Positions 35,988-45,786 of a stretch of 64,000 bases of DNA are shown here, one piece after another; position 1 is the first letter of the stretch; each line of letters starts with the position of its first letter. Origin of the DNA: Stenotrophomonas sp. NA06056 (GTDB lineage: Bacteria; Pseudomonadota; Gammaproteobacteria; Xanthomonadales; Xanthomonadaceae); assembly GCF_013364355.1 (NCBI RefSeq), contig NZ_CP054931.1, forward strand, positions 4,329,501 through 4,393,500, given 5' to 3'. The position numbers and the translations under genes were made by a program. Under the pieces are notes generated by a model. It did not search any database. It was given only the letters and a program-made list of their open reading frames with translations, and was not told the origin of the DNA.

Positions 35988-37286
35988 TCAGGCCGCTCCC
36001 TTTGCGAACAGACGCGACAGCGATCCGCTCCGGCAGATTTCCAGCGCGGGAATGAACGCGCAGAGCAGCGCCGTCGCGAATCCAACCCCGGCTGCGTTCA
36101 GTACGGATGTCGCGTCCAGCGTAGTAATTGCTGACGGGAGTACCTGCCCTGCCGCCACCAGCAACATGCCCACCGCATACGTAGTGGCCGCCAATGCGGC
36201 GCTGGCAAATCCTGACGATGCGGATTCCCACATGAGCTGGGCAAAGACATCCCGCCGCCGGGCACCCAGCGCGCGACGTATCGCAAGCTCGCGGCGACGC
36301 GCCCCCAGGCTGAATCCCAGCAGCGCAGCCGCATTGACGATGCAGACCACCAGCAAAAGCAGGGCCAGTCGAAGCTGGGTCCGGGTGCGCTCGGGAACCA
36401 ATCCCTGCCGATCCAACCACGCCATCAGCGGCCAGAGACCGACCTGATCGCTACCCGGGTCGATCTGCAGATCCCGAGTCTGCGCATACGCGTTCAGCAT
36501 CGCGCGGTATCCAGATACGTCATCCACTGTCGGCAACCATGCCCACAGTTGCAGCCAGGACGCCTGGGAACCGGCAAGCTCCACTCCCTCCCCACCGCCC
36601 CAGACCGTCACGCCATCGACCACGGTCAGCCCGTCCGCAATCGCAGTTTCAACCGGCAGATAGATCTGGTCGGCTTCTACGAAGGGACGGCGGGTCACGT
36701 CTCCTTGGAACATCGGAACCGGATGCCAATCCTCCGCCACGCCGACAACCGTGTACGTGTGCCCGCTCAGCTCCAGCGGATGGCCGATGCATCCCGCCGG
36801 GCACTCGACCGCTGCGAGCGCCCGTGAGAGCACAGCGATCCGGCTTCCAGCCCGCCCTTCCTCCGCCGTCCATGATCGCCCTTGGACCAAGGTGATCCCA
36901 AGCACGCTGAAAACACCTGATGTTGCGTATCTTGCACGCAGCCGAGCACTTGATTGCCCGGGCTTCAGGAGAGTCACGGCGCCCCCGGCCATGGCCGCCT
37001 GATTCCAGGCACGCCCCTGGTCCAGCAGGGCTTTGGCATCAGGCCAGGACAACCCTTGGCCGGGATCAGGCGCCGCCACGTGCTGCGCGCTCGGCCGCAC
37101 ATCCAGGTGTGGACGGAAGAGCGCCTCGCTGCGTCCCGGAGCGGGATCGGACGATGCCTGCAGAACAATGGACAGCATCACCATGGCAGTTCCCACGCCC
37201 GCGCCGAGCATGAGAGCGATGGCAATGTGCGTCCCGATGCGCTGCCGGAAGCGCTTAAGCGAAAGAGAAAGGTAGTAGAGCGTCAT
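35988..37286 (-). CDS. FtsX/MacB-like ABC permease (first of pair)
   Basis: Membrane protein of 432 residues with the same plan: MTLYYLSLSLKRFRQRIGTH then a helix, a periplasmic domain and C-terminal helices with RRRELAIRRALGARRRDV as the ATPase-contact loop. The two permeases probably form a heterodimer that would need an ATPase from elsewhere for export of a peptide or lipid. ATG at 37286 is chosen at the first helix; the frame stays open upstream without a ribosome site. Confidence 0.8.
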   Translation of the reverse strand: MTLYYLSLSLKRFRQRIGTHIAIALMLGAGVGTAMVMLSIVLQASSDPAPGRSEALFRPHLDVRPSAQHVAAPDPGQGLSWPDAKALLDQGRAWNQAAMAGGAVTLLKPGQSSARLRARYATSGVFSVLGITLVQGRSWTAEEGRAGSRIAVLSRALAAVECPAGCIGHPLELSGHTYTVVGVAEDWHPVPMFQGDVTRRPFVEADQIYLPVETAIADGLTVVDGVTVWGGGEGVELAGSQASWLQLWAWLPTVDDVSGYRAMLNAYAQTRDLQIDPGSDQVGLWPLMAWLDRQGLVPERTRTQLRLALLLLVVCIVNAAALLGFSLGARRRELAIRRALGARRRDVFAQLMWESASSGFASAALAATTYAVGMLLVAAGQVLPSAITTLDATSVLNAAGVGFATALLCAFIPALEICRSGSLSRLFAKGAA

Positions 37287-37601
37287 GGCGCATCCCGGGT
37301 AGGCAGATTCCTGGATCGATGCATGCCACACGTCGCCCAGCGGGCGGTGACAACGCACGACCAAGACTTCGCCAGCGCAGGCGCAGACATCAAGAGCCGC
37401 ACCACGTACTGCAACTTTCCTTATCCCGATACCAGCGGACCCGAAGCGACACCGAAATCCCGCCCGGTCAGGCAGGCCGGGAGCCCCGCAGCCCGCACAA
37501 CCCGCCTTTGCTTCACCCACGTAGTGCCGATTGCGCCTTTCGGCCCGACCGGGTCAGCGTGCAGAACACGCGGAATGCGTCCAACACATCACCGCGTCCC
37601 G
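37287..37601. other. 315-base gap upstream of the permease pair
   Basis: No gene recognised. The permease frame remains open through most of it, but the translation is proline/cysteine-rich and unlike any ATPase. The gap must hold the promoter of the permease pair and the end of the sigma-factor operon. A G/C-rich inverted repeat around 37465-37500 (CCCGCCCGGTCAGGCAGGCCGGG) is visible only as short imperfect stems. Confidence 0.5.
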
Positions 37602-37817
37602 TCAATGCCAGAAGTACCAGACGCCCCCGACCACAAGCGCCCCCAGCAGCAGCACCTGCACCACCACATAGCCCACACTGCTATCGCGCGTCTCCGTCTT
37701 CAGCCGCTTCTGCAGCGCCCCACTCACATCCGGTGTTTCTTCTTGATGTGACTGCTCACGCAACGCCTGTGCCAGCGCGCGCTCTTCCGCATCGCGGGAA
37801 TCGGTCGGTATGTTCAC
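37602..37817 (-). CDS. small single-helix membrane protein after the ECF sigma gene
   Basis: Predicted 71-residue protein with a soluble acidic N-terminus and one C-terminal helix (VVVQVLLLGALVVGGVWYF). It starts with a GTG at 37817 that overlaps the sigma-factor stop (GTGA), so it is translationally coupled to it. Position and topology are those of a very small anti-sigma or regulator, but it lacks a recognisable zinc-binding anti-sigma motif, so the role is a guess. Confidence 0.68.
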   Translation of the reverse strand: MNIPTDSRDAEERALAQALREQSHQEETPDVSGALQKRLKTETRDSSVGYVVVQVLLLGALVVGGVWYFWH

Positions 37818-38461
37818 AACAGTTCTCCGGCGGTGGCATGCCGCACCAGATCCTGCTTCAGGACCTGACGCGCACGGTACAGGTGGCTTTTGATGGTACC
37901 CCGCGCCAACCCGGTCACCTGTTCAATCTCGGCCAGATCGAAATCCTCCAGATAGTGCAGGCCGACGATCAGCCGCTGCGGCGCACTCAATCGTTCCAGC
38001 GCCGCGCCAAGGTGGCGGCCGGCCTGCAATGCCTCGCTGAATTCGGCCGGGCCGGGGCCCTCGTCACCAACCCCCAGTTCCTCCGGTGCTTGCGCCGCCA
38101 CCATCCACTGCGTTTCCAGTCGCCTTCGCCGCAGGTACTGCAGCGCGGTGGTGTAGGCCACGCGCGAAATCCAGGTGCGCAGCGAGGACTCGAAACGGAA
38201 CCGGTGCAGCTGGCGGAATACCGCCAGGAACGTTTCCTGCAGCAGGTCGGCCATCTGGTCGCGGTCGCCGACCATGCGGCCGATCACATGCGCGCAGGTG
38301 CGCTGGTGTGTTTCCACCAGTTGCGCGAAGGCCGGCTGCGAGCCGTCGATGATGGCGCGCACCAGCGCCTGGTCCGCATCCAACGGCTCGGCGGGTGTGG
38401 TCGCCGCCGCCGCATCCTGACGCCCCCGCAATGCAGCCAGCGCTCCCCTGAGCAGGCTCAT
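37814..38461 (-). CDS. ECF-type RNA polymerase sigma factor
   Basis: Sigma-70 family protein of 215 residues. Region 2 (VGDRDQMADLLQETFLAVFRQLHRF, residues about 63-90) and region 4 (YLEDFDLAEIEQVTGLARGTIKSHLYRAR, about 165-200) are clear. Between them lies a Q/E-rich linker. ATG at 38461. It lies between a small membrane protein gene upstream (38499-38828) and a coupled single-helix protein downstream, probably one regulatory operon. Confidence 0.9.
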   Translation of the reverse strand: MSLLRGALAALRGRQDAAAATTPAEPLDADQALVRAIIDGSQPAFAQLVETHQRTCAHVIGRMVGDRDQMADLLQETFLAVFRQLHRFRFESSLRTWISRVAYTTALQYLRRRRLETQWMVAAQAPEELGVGDEGPGPAEFSEALQAGRHLGAALERLSAPQRLIVGLHYLEDFDLAEIEQVTGLARGTIKSHLYRARQVLKQDLVRHATAGELL

Positions 38462-38498
38462 GCGTGTGGCTTCCCCTGTGCCCCCAGCATGCGCCGGC

Positions 38499-38828
38499 TC
38501 AGCCCTTGCGCACTGCGGGGCGGGTGAAGTGCCAGGCCAGCAGCTGGCCCAGGCCCGCGCTGCCGACCATCGCGGCGGCGGCGCCGAACGTCAGATCGCG
38601 TGCACCGATGGCCTCCAGCAGCGCCATGGCCAGTGCCAGGCAGACCAGGCTGATGCCCCAGCGCAGCGCGCCCTGGCGGCGGCGCTCCTCTTCCAGCAGC
38701 GCCAGCGAGCGGATCACCTCTTCCGGCACGTGCGGCGCCACCAGCTTGCCGCGCGCACGCGCATCGGCGATGGCATGGATCGCATAGGCGGTGCAGATGA
38801 AGAGGGTGATCGGGATGAGTTCCTGCAT
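38499..38828 (-). CDS. small membrane protein upstream of the ECF sigma gene
   Basis: Predicted 109-residue protein. MQELIPITLFICTAYAIHAI forms the first helix; two more hydrophobic stretches follow after a charged segment (LLEEERRRQGALRW). It resembles DUF6249-like proteins that often sit with sigma genes in Xanthomonadaceae. The start at 38828 is preferred because it begins at the helix and is preceded by GGAGCACGAC. An overlapping frame on the same strand (38458-38880) lacks such features. Confidence 0.7.
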   Translation of the reverse strand: MQELIPITLFICTAYAIHAIADARARGKLVAPHVPEEVIRSLALLEEERRRQGALRWGISLVCLALAMALLEAIGARDLTFGAAAAMVGSAGLGQLLAWHFTRPAVRKG

Positions 38829-38898
38829 GGTCGTGCTCCTGTCCGGTGAATGATGCGGGTTCAGGAGATTGGATGCGCACGGCCGGCAGCCGGTTGCA

Positions 38899-39339
38899 CT
38901 AAGCGTCATCGGCTTCGGGCGCCGGCGGTTCGTCCGGGAAATAGGTTTCCAGCTGGAAGCCCACGCGCAGGTCCGCCATCAGTCGTACAAGATCGTCATC
39001 CAGCTCGAAGCCGGCCCACGCGCGCTTCCCGAAGATGCCGATCCGCAGGCCGATCTCCGCCCCTTCCTGATTCAACGCCTGAATCACCTGGGCACGTGCC
39101 TGCAGCGTCTCCACGACTTGCGGCCACGCGTCCATCAACCAGCCGTCCTTGCCCTTCGGCAGCTGGAACAGCACCCAGGTAAACGCGTGCACACGGATCA
39201 GACTGCCATCCTTGCGACGCAGATCGGTCCCCACATCGCGGAAGAACTCGCGCTCCATTCCGAAGCGGGCTGAGATATCGGCGCTGGCCGCGGACGGGTG
39301 CTTGACCCCCAGGGAGATGGTGTAGTCGTAGCGGTACAT
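38899..39339 (-). CDS. DUF4279-like protein
   Basis: Soluble protein of 146 residues. MYRYDYTISLGVKHPSAASADI and the later GWLMDAWPQVVETLQ, IGLRIGIFGK and GFELDDDLVRLMADL pattern match DUF4279 proteins, whose function is unknown. It is divergent from the S9 peptidase gene, with a 150-base shared upstream region. Full length with an acidic tail. Confidence 0.72.
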   Translation of the reverse strand: MYRYDYTISLGVKHPSAASADISARFGMEREFFRDVGTDLRRKDGSLIRVHAFTWVLFQLPKGKDGWLMDAWPQVVETLQARAQVIQALNQEGAEIGLRIGIFGKRAWAGFELDDDLVRLMADLRVGFQLETYFPDEPPAPEADDA

Positions 39340-39489
39340 ATCGGTTCCTTCCGAATTGAACCCCCATCATGCGCCAGGCCGGACCCTGCCATGCCCTTTG
39401 CCCAAGCGGTCTACATGACCTGTGGCCCCCTCCCCCAGCCCTTGCGGCTGCTACGCTTGCCCGGTTTCCTCTTCTGGTGCTGTCCGCCC

Positions 39490-41862
39490 ATGTCCCGAGT
39501 GCTGCCCCTGTCCCTCCTGCTGTCTGCCGTGCTGGCCGCTCCGGCCGCCCAGGCCGCGCCGACGCCGATTACCATCGAACAGGCCATGGCCGACCCGGAC
39601 TGGATCGGTCCGCCGGTGGAGAAGGCCTGGTGGTCGTGGAACAGCCAGCAGGTGGAGTACCAGCTCAAGCGCAACGGCAGCCCGGTGCGCGACACCTTCC
39701 GCCAGCCGGTGGCCGGTGGCGTGGCCGCACAGGTGGCCGATGACCAGCGTGGCAGCCTGGACGTGGCCGATCCGGTGTACGACCGCAGCCGCACCCGCAG
39801 CGCCTTCGTGCGCAACGGCGACGTGTTTGTCCGCGATCTGCGCAGCGGTGCGCTGACCCAGCTGACCCGCAGCAACGAACGCGCCGCCGGCGTGAACTTC
39901 GCCGCCGACAACGGGGTGATCTGGCGCGTCGGCCAGAACTGGTTCCACTGGACCGCCGGCAGCGGCGTGCAGCAGGTGGCCAGCCTGAAGGCCGACAAGG
40001 ATCCGAGCACGCCGCCGAAGGCCGACGTGCTGCGCGACCAGCAGCTGCGCACCCTGGAAACCCTGCGCCGCGACCGCGAACAGCGCGAGGCACTGAAGGA
40101 CCAGGACCAGCGCTGGCGCCAGGCCGACCCGACCCGCGCACCGGGCCCCGTGTTCCTGGGCGCCGACGTGGAGATCGTCGACAGCGTGCTGTCGCCGGAC
40201 CTGGGCCACCTGATCGTAACCACCAAGCCGAAGGACTTCGATGACGGTCGTGGCGGCAAGATGCCGCTGTACGTGACCGAGTCGGGCTACGAGGAAACCG
40301 AGGACACCCGCACCCGCGTCGGCCGCAACGGCTTCGAGCCGCACACCCTGTGGTTCGTGGATGTACGCAGCGGCAAGGCCGAGAAGCTGTCGCTGTCCAG
40401 CCTGCCGGGCATCGGCACCGATCCGCTGGCCGAGCTGCGCCGCAAGGCCGGCAAGGACGCGCTGAAGGGCGACCGCAGCGTGCAGGTGATGAGCGATTTC
40501 ATGGGCGGTGGCATCCGCTGGAGCGCCGATGGCCAGCAGGCCGCGGTGATGCTGCGCGCCAACGACAACAAGGACCGCTGGATCGTCAGCGTTGCCGCTG
40601 CCGACGGCCGCGTGCAGAACCGCCACCGGCTGACCGACAACGGCTGGATCAACTGGGGCTTCAACGATTTCGGCTGGATGGCCGATGGCCGCACGCTGTG
40701 GCTGCTGTCCGAAGAATCCGGCTTCTCGCACCTGTACACCCAGGCCGGTGGCGGCAAGCCGCAGGCGCTGACCAGCGGCAAGTGGGAAACCTCGGCGCCG
40801 GTGCTGTCAGCCGATGGCAAGGGCTTCTACTTCCTGTGCAACCAGCAGGCCCCGCATGACTACGAAGTCTGCGCGGTCGACACCGCTGCCCGCCAGGTGC
40901 GCGAGCTGACCAGCCTCAACGGCGTGGAAGACTTCTCGCTGTCGCCGGACGGCCAGCAGCTGCTGGTGCGCTATTCCGGCGCCTACCTGCCGGCGCAGCT
41001 GGCCGTGGTACCGAGCACCGGCGCAGGCCAGGCCCGCGTGCTGACCGACACCCGCACTGCCGAGTTCAAGGCGCGCGAGTGGATCCAGCCGAAGCTGGTG
41101 GCGGTGCCGTCCAAGCATGGCGCCGGCGTGGTCTGGGCCAAGTACTACGAGCCGGCGAACAAGGAACCCGGCAGGAAGTACCCGATCGTGATGTTCGTGC
41201 ACGGTGCCGGCTACCTGCAGAACGTGCACCAGCGCTACCCGGCCTACTTCCGCGAGCAGATGTTCCACAACCTGCTGGTGCAGAAGGGCTACATCGTGCT
41301 GGACATGGATTACCGCGGCAGCGAGGGCTACGGCCGCGACTGGCGCACGGCGATCTACCGCAACATGGGCCACCCGGAACTGGAAGATTACAAGGACGGC
41401 CTGGACTGGCTGGTCGACACCCAGCAGGGTGACCGCGACCACGCCGGCATCTACGGCGGTTCCTACGGCGGCTTCATGACCTTCATGGCTCTGTTCCGCT
41501 CGCCGGGTACGTTCAAGGCCGGTGCTGCACTGCGCCCGGTGGTCGACTGGCACCAGTACAACCACGGCTACACCAGCAACATCCTCAACACCCCGGACAT
41601 CGATCCGGAGGCGTACCGCGTGTCGTCGCCGATCGAGTACGCACAGAACCTGCAGGACAACCTGCTGATTGCCCACGGCATGATGGACGACAACGTGTTC
41701 TTCCAGGATTCGGTGAACCTGACCCAGCGCCTGATCGAGCTGCACAAGGACAACTGGTCGATCGCGCCGTACCCGCTGGAGCGCCACGGCTACGTCCGCG
41801 CCGATTCCTGGCTGGACCAGTACAAGCGCATCCTCAAGCTGTTCGAGCAGAACCTGAAGTGA
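39490..41862 (+). CDS. S9 family peptidase (dipeptidyl-peptidase IV-like), exported
   Basis: Serine peptidase of 790 residues with signal MSRVLPLSLLLSAVLAAPAAQA, so it is periplasmic or secreted. A beta-propeller of about 500 residues is followed by an alpha/beta hydrolase domain. The nucleophile is S658 (GGSYGG), the acid D733/D734 (HGMMDDNVFFQ) and the histidine H766 (ERHGYV). It likely removes N-terminal dipeptides from peptides. The start at 39490 was chosen at the signal peptide. Its stop overlaps the start of the Nudix gene (GTGA). Confidence 0.9.
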   Translation: MSRVLPLSLLLSAVLAAPAAQAAPTPITIEQAMADPDWIGPPVEKAWWSWNSQQVEYQLKRNGSPVRDTFRQPVAGGVAAQVADDQRGSLDVADPVYDRSRTRSAFVRNGDVFVRDLRSGALTQLTRSNERAAGVNFAADNGVIWRVGQNWFHWTAGSGVQQVASLKADKDPSTPPKADVLRDQQLRTLETLRRDREQREALKDQDQRWRQADPTRAPGPVFLGADVEIVDSVLSPDLGHLIVTTKPKDFDDGRGGKMPLYVTESGYEETEDTRTRVGRNGFEPHTLWFVDVRSGKAEKLSLSSLPGIGTDPLAELRRKAGKDALKGDRSVQVMSDFMGGGIRWSADGQQAAVMLRANDNKDRWIVSVAAADGRVQNRHRLTDNGWINWGFNDFGWMADGRTLWLLSEESGFSHLYTQAGGGKPQALTSGKWETSAPVLSADGKGFYFLCNQQAPHDYEVCAVDTAARQVRELTSLNGVEDFSLSPDGQQLLVRYSGAYLPAQLAVVPSTGAGQARVLTDTRTAEFKAREWIQPKLVAVPSKHGAGVVWAKYYEPANKEPGRKYPIVMFVHGAGYLQNVHQRYPAYFREQMFHNLLVQKGYIVLDMDYRGSEGYGRDWRTAIYRNMGHPELEDYKDGLDWLVDTQQGDRDHAGIYGGSYGGFMTFMALFRSPGTFKAGAALRPVVDWHQYNHGYTSNILNTPDIDPEAYRVSSPIEYAQNLQDNLLIAHGMMDDNVFFQDSVNLTQRLIELHKDNWSIAPYPLERHGYVRADSWLDQYKRILKLFEQNLK

Positions 41863-42278
41863 GTGCTGCCGCGGCCACGATCCACATCGTGGCCGCGGTC
41901 ATCCTCGATGATCGCGGCCGGGCGCTGGTGGTGCGCAAGCACGGCGCAAGCCGCTTCATCCAGCCGGGCGGCAAGCCCGAACCCGGCGAAGCGCCGCTGC
42001 AGGCGCTGGCCCGCGAGCTGGACGAGGAGCTGGGGGTGCAGCTGCATGCCGATGCCGCCATCGCATTGGGCACGTTCGAGGACTGGGCTGTGAATGAACC
42101 CGGCCACCGCGTGCAGGCACAGGCATGGTGGGTGCGGGTGGAGGGCACGCCGCAGGCATGCGCCGAGATCGCCGAACTGGCCTGGGTACCGCTGCGGCCG
42201 CCGCACAGCCAGCCCTTGGCACCCTTGAGCGAACACCATATCCTGCCGGCGGTCGCTGCCCTGGCGACGGCCCGCTGA
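41859..42278 (+). CDS. Nudix hydrolase
   Basis: Cytosolic Nudix enzyme of 139 residues. The Nudix box runs from G38 to G59 (G38, E44, R52, E53, E56, E57). It would hydrolyse a nucleoside diphosphate linked to another moiety, probably in housecleaning; no residue outside the box points to a substrate. The GTG start overlaps the stop of the S9 peptidase gene, so the two are coupled. Confidence 0.9.
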   Translation: MSAAAATIHIVAAVILDDRGRALVVRKHGASRFIQPGGKPEPGEAPLQALARELDEELGVQLHADAAIALGTFEDWAVNEPGHRVQAQAWWVRVEGTPQACAEIAELAWVPLRPPHSQPLAPLSEHHILPAVAALATAR

Positions 42279-42308
42279 CGAGGCGGGCATCGCTCAGCCG
42301 GACAACGG

Positions 42309-42872
42309 ATGTCAGCCTCGATTCCCCCGATCCCCGCACCCACCCCACCCCCACCCAACAACTGGGTCGGCGCGGTGGCGCAGGGCTCGTTCTGGCTGTG
42401 CCTGCTGGTCACGCTCTACTTCCTCGCGCAGTCGCTGATGGCGGCGGCAGTGTCCCGCACCGAGTTCTGGACGACGCTGGTGACACTGGCGTGGGAACAG
42501 CAGCTCGACGGCAGCCTGTGGTGGATGCTGAAACACCCGGCAGCCACCTCGCTGCTTGTTGCCCTGCTCTGCCTGGTCTCGACCCTCGCCAGCTGGGGCA
42601 TGTGGCGCGGGCGTCGATGGGGGCTGTGGGCCTATGTGTGGATGCTGGGCCTGAGTGCACTGGCCAACTTCGTGATCGCCTGGTGGCTGGACCGCCTGCT
42701 GCTGGTGTTCATCGCGCTGCTCGCCAGCGATCCGCTGGCGCAGCATGAGCTGCAGGTGCAGCGCGTGCTGTTCACCCTGACACTGGTCGGCACTTCGGTG
42801 CTGTTCGCAGGTCTGCAGGGCTGGCTGGGCTGGCGCCTGCTGCGGCCGGACATCCGCGCGCGCTTCCACTGA
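42309..42872 (+). CDS. membrane protein of unknown function
   Basis: Predicted 187-residue inner-membrane protein with a proline-rich N-terminus and four hydrophobic helices (about residues 27-47, 83-100, 105-130 and 150-178). No domain recognised. It is 30 bases behind the Nudix gene and 35 bases before the next gene, so it belongs to the plus-strand run that ends with hemF. Confidence 0.7.
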   Translation: MSASIPPIPAPTPPPPNNWVGAVAQGSFWLCLLVTLYFLAQSLMAAAVSRTEFWTTLVTLAWEQQLDGSLWWMLKHPAATSLLVALLCLVSTLASWGMWRGRRWGLWAYVWMLGLSALANFVIAWWLDRLLLVFIALLASDPLAQHELQVQRVLFTLTLVGTSVLFAGLQGWLGWRLLRPDIRARFH

Positions 42873-42907
42873 GCCCCATCCCTTTCCCGCACGACAAGGA
42901 CCGTCGC

Positions 42908-44939
<2,032 letters not shown>

Positions 44940-44988
44940 TGTGTGGGTTCTTGCAGGCATCGAGCCTGCTCGACATCCACCACCGCGC

Positions 44989-45471
44989 TTACCCGTCCTT
45001 GCGGCGGGGAATGATGGTGATGTGGCCGTTGGTTTCCAGCAGTGCCAGTTCCACCTCTTCCACACCGATGCAGCTCTGCTGGCGCATGGCGACATCAAAA
45101 TCGGCGCGACTGACCAGCTCACGTCGCAGCACCCTGTCGAAGAGCTTGCCGTTGCGTGCGATCACCACCGGTTCGCCCTCGATCAGCCGTTCCATGCGGT
45201 GGCTGCGGGCGGTGATCCAGCCCACGCCATAGTTCAGCAGGATCAGTGTGGCAGCCAACAGCAGGCCGCCGCCCAGGGAAGTATCGGTGCCCAGCAGCGC
45301 GTTCTGCACCGCGTTGCCGAGCAACACGATCAGCAGCACATCGAACGGCGTGATCTGTCCCAGGGCGCGCTTGCCACTGAGCCGGACCATGCCCAATACG
45401 ACCGCGTAGACCACCACCGCGCGCAGGATGAACTCCCACCACGGCATTGCCAGGGCGAACAGATCGGGCAT
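44989..45471 (-). CDS. DUF421/YetF-like membrane protein
   Basis: Protein of 160 residues with three N-terminal helices (WWEFILRAVVVYAVVLGM first) followed by a soluble YetF domain (PVVIARNGKLFDRVLRRELVSRADFDVAMRQQ). DUF421 proteins are of unknown function and often associated with envelope stress. ATG at 45471. It lies downstream of the small-RNA candidate and its terminator, so it probably needs its own promoter in the short gap. Confidence 0.85.
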   Translation of the reverse strand: MPDLFALAMPWWEFILRAVVVYAVVLGMVRLSGKRALGQITPFDVLLIVLLGNAVQNALLGTDTSLGGGLLLAATLILLNYGVGWITARSHRMERLIEGEPVVIARNGKLFDRVLRRELVSRADFDVAMRQQSCIGVEEVELALLETNGHITIIPRRKDG

Positions 45472-45520
45472 TGCGGGTTCCCCTGCTGAGCGATGGCCCA
45501 GCGTGGCGCAGCAGCGCATA

Positions 45521-45645
45521 AATAAAAAGCCCCGCTGACCAGGGGGAGGTCAACGGGGCCGGGGAACGGGCGCTTGGGGAGGAGCCCCCGTTCCGAGATC
45601 TGCTCCAGGGGATGGGAGAGATCCATAACAGGCGTTGCGCCTGTT
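45521..45645 (-). ncRNA. candidate trans-acting small RNA at the polA-downstream (spf/ErsA) locus
   Basis: About 125 bases on the minus strand fold into a series of stems ending in a strong terminator. AACAGGCG/CGCCTGTT (45627-45645) comes first. Next GATCT/AGATC encloses CTCC/GGAG with a loop holding ATCCCC. Then GGAACGGG/CCCGTTCC (45563-45594) has a CTCCTCCCC loop. Last is the terminator stem with loop TCCCCCT. C-rich loops that can pair with ribosome sites mark many regulatory RNAs. A TATTAC box (45650-45655) suits a start near 45645. Spot 42 and ErsA lie at the same place beside polA in other genera; Xanthomonas sX13 has similar loops. Confidence 0.72.
45524..45559 (-). terminator. Rho-independent terminator of the small-RNA candidate
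   Basis: A 12-pair stem on the minus strand (45548-45559 with 45529-45540, one G-U pair) has a 7-base loop TCCCCCT and is followed directly by five U residues (45524-45528), then AUUU. It would end transcripts coming from polA or from the small-RNA candidate. Confidence 0.88.
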
Positions 45646-45786
45646 GGGAGTAATAGAAGCACTCCGAACACTAATGGTTCGTGAAGGGGCCCAATTTAAT
45701 AAGCCACCACCACCGAAACATTCATGTTCGAGTCAGGAACATCACGCAAATGAACGAATTCACGGCGTTTTCGGCCTGAATGCGAC

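Noticed and set aside
38458..38880. A 140-codon frame overlapping the small membrane protein gene
   Set aside because: No ribosome site and Arg/Gly/Pro-rich translation; the overlapping frame 38499-38828 has helices and a plausible start.
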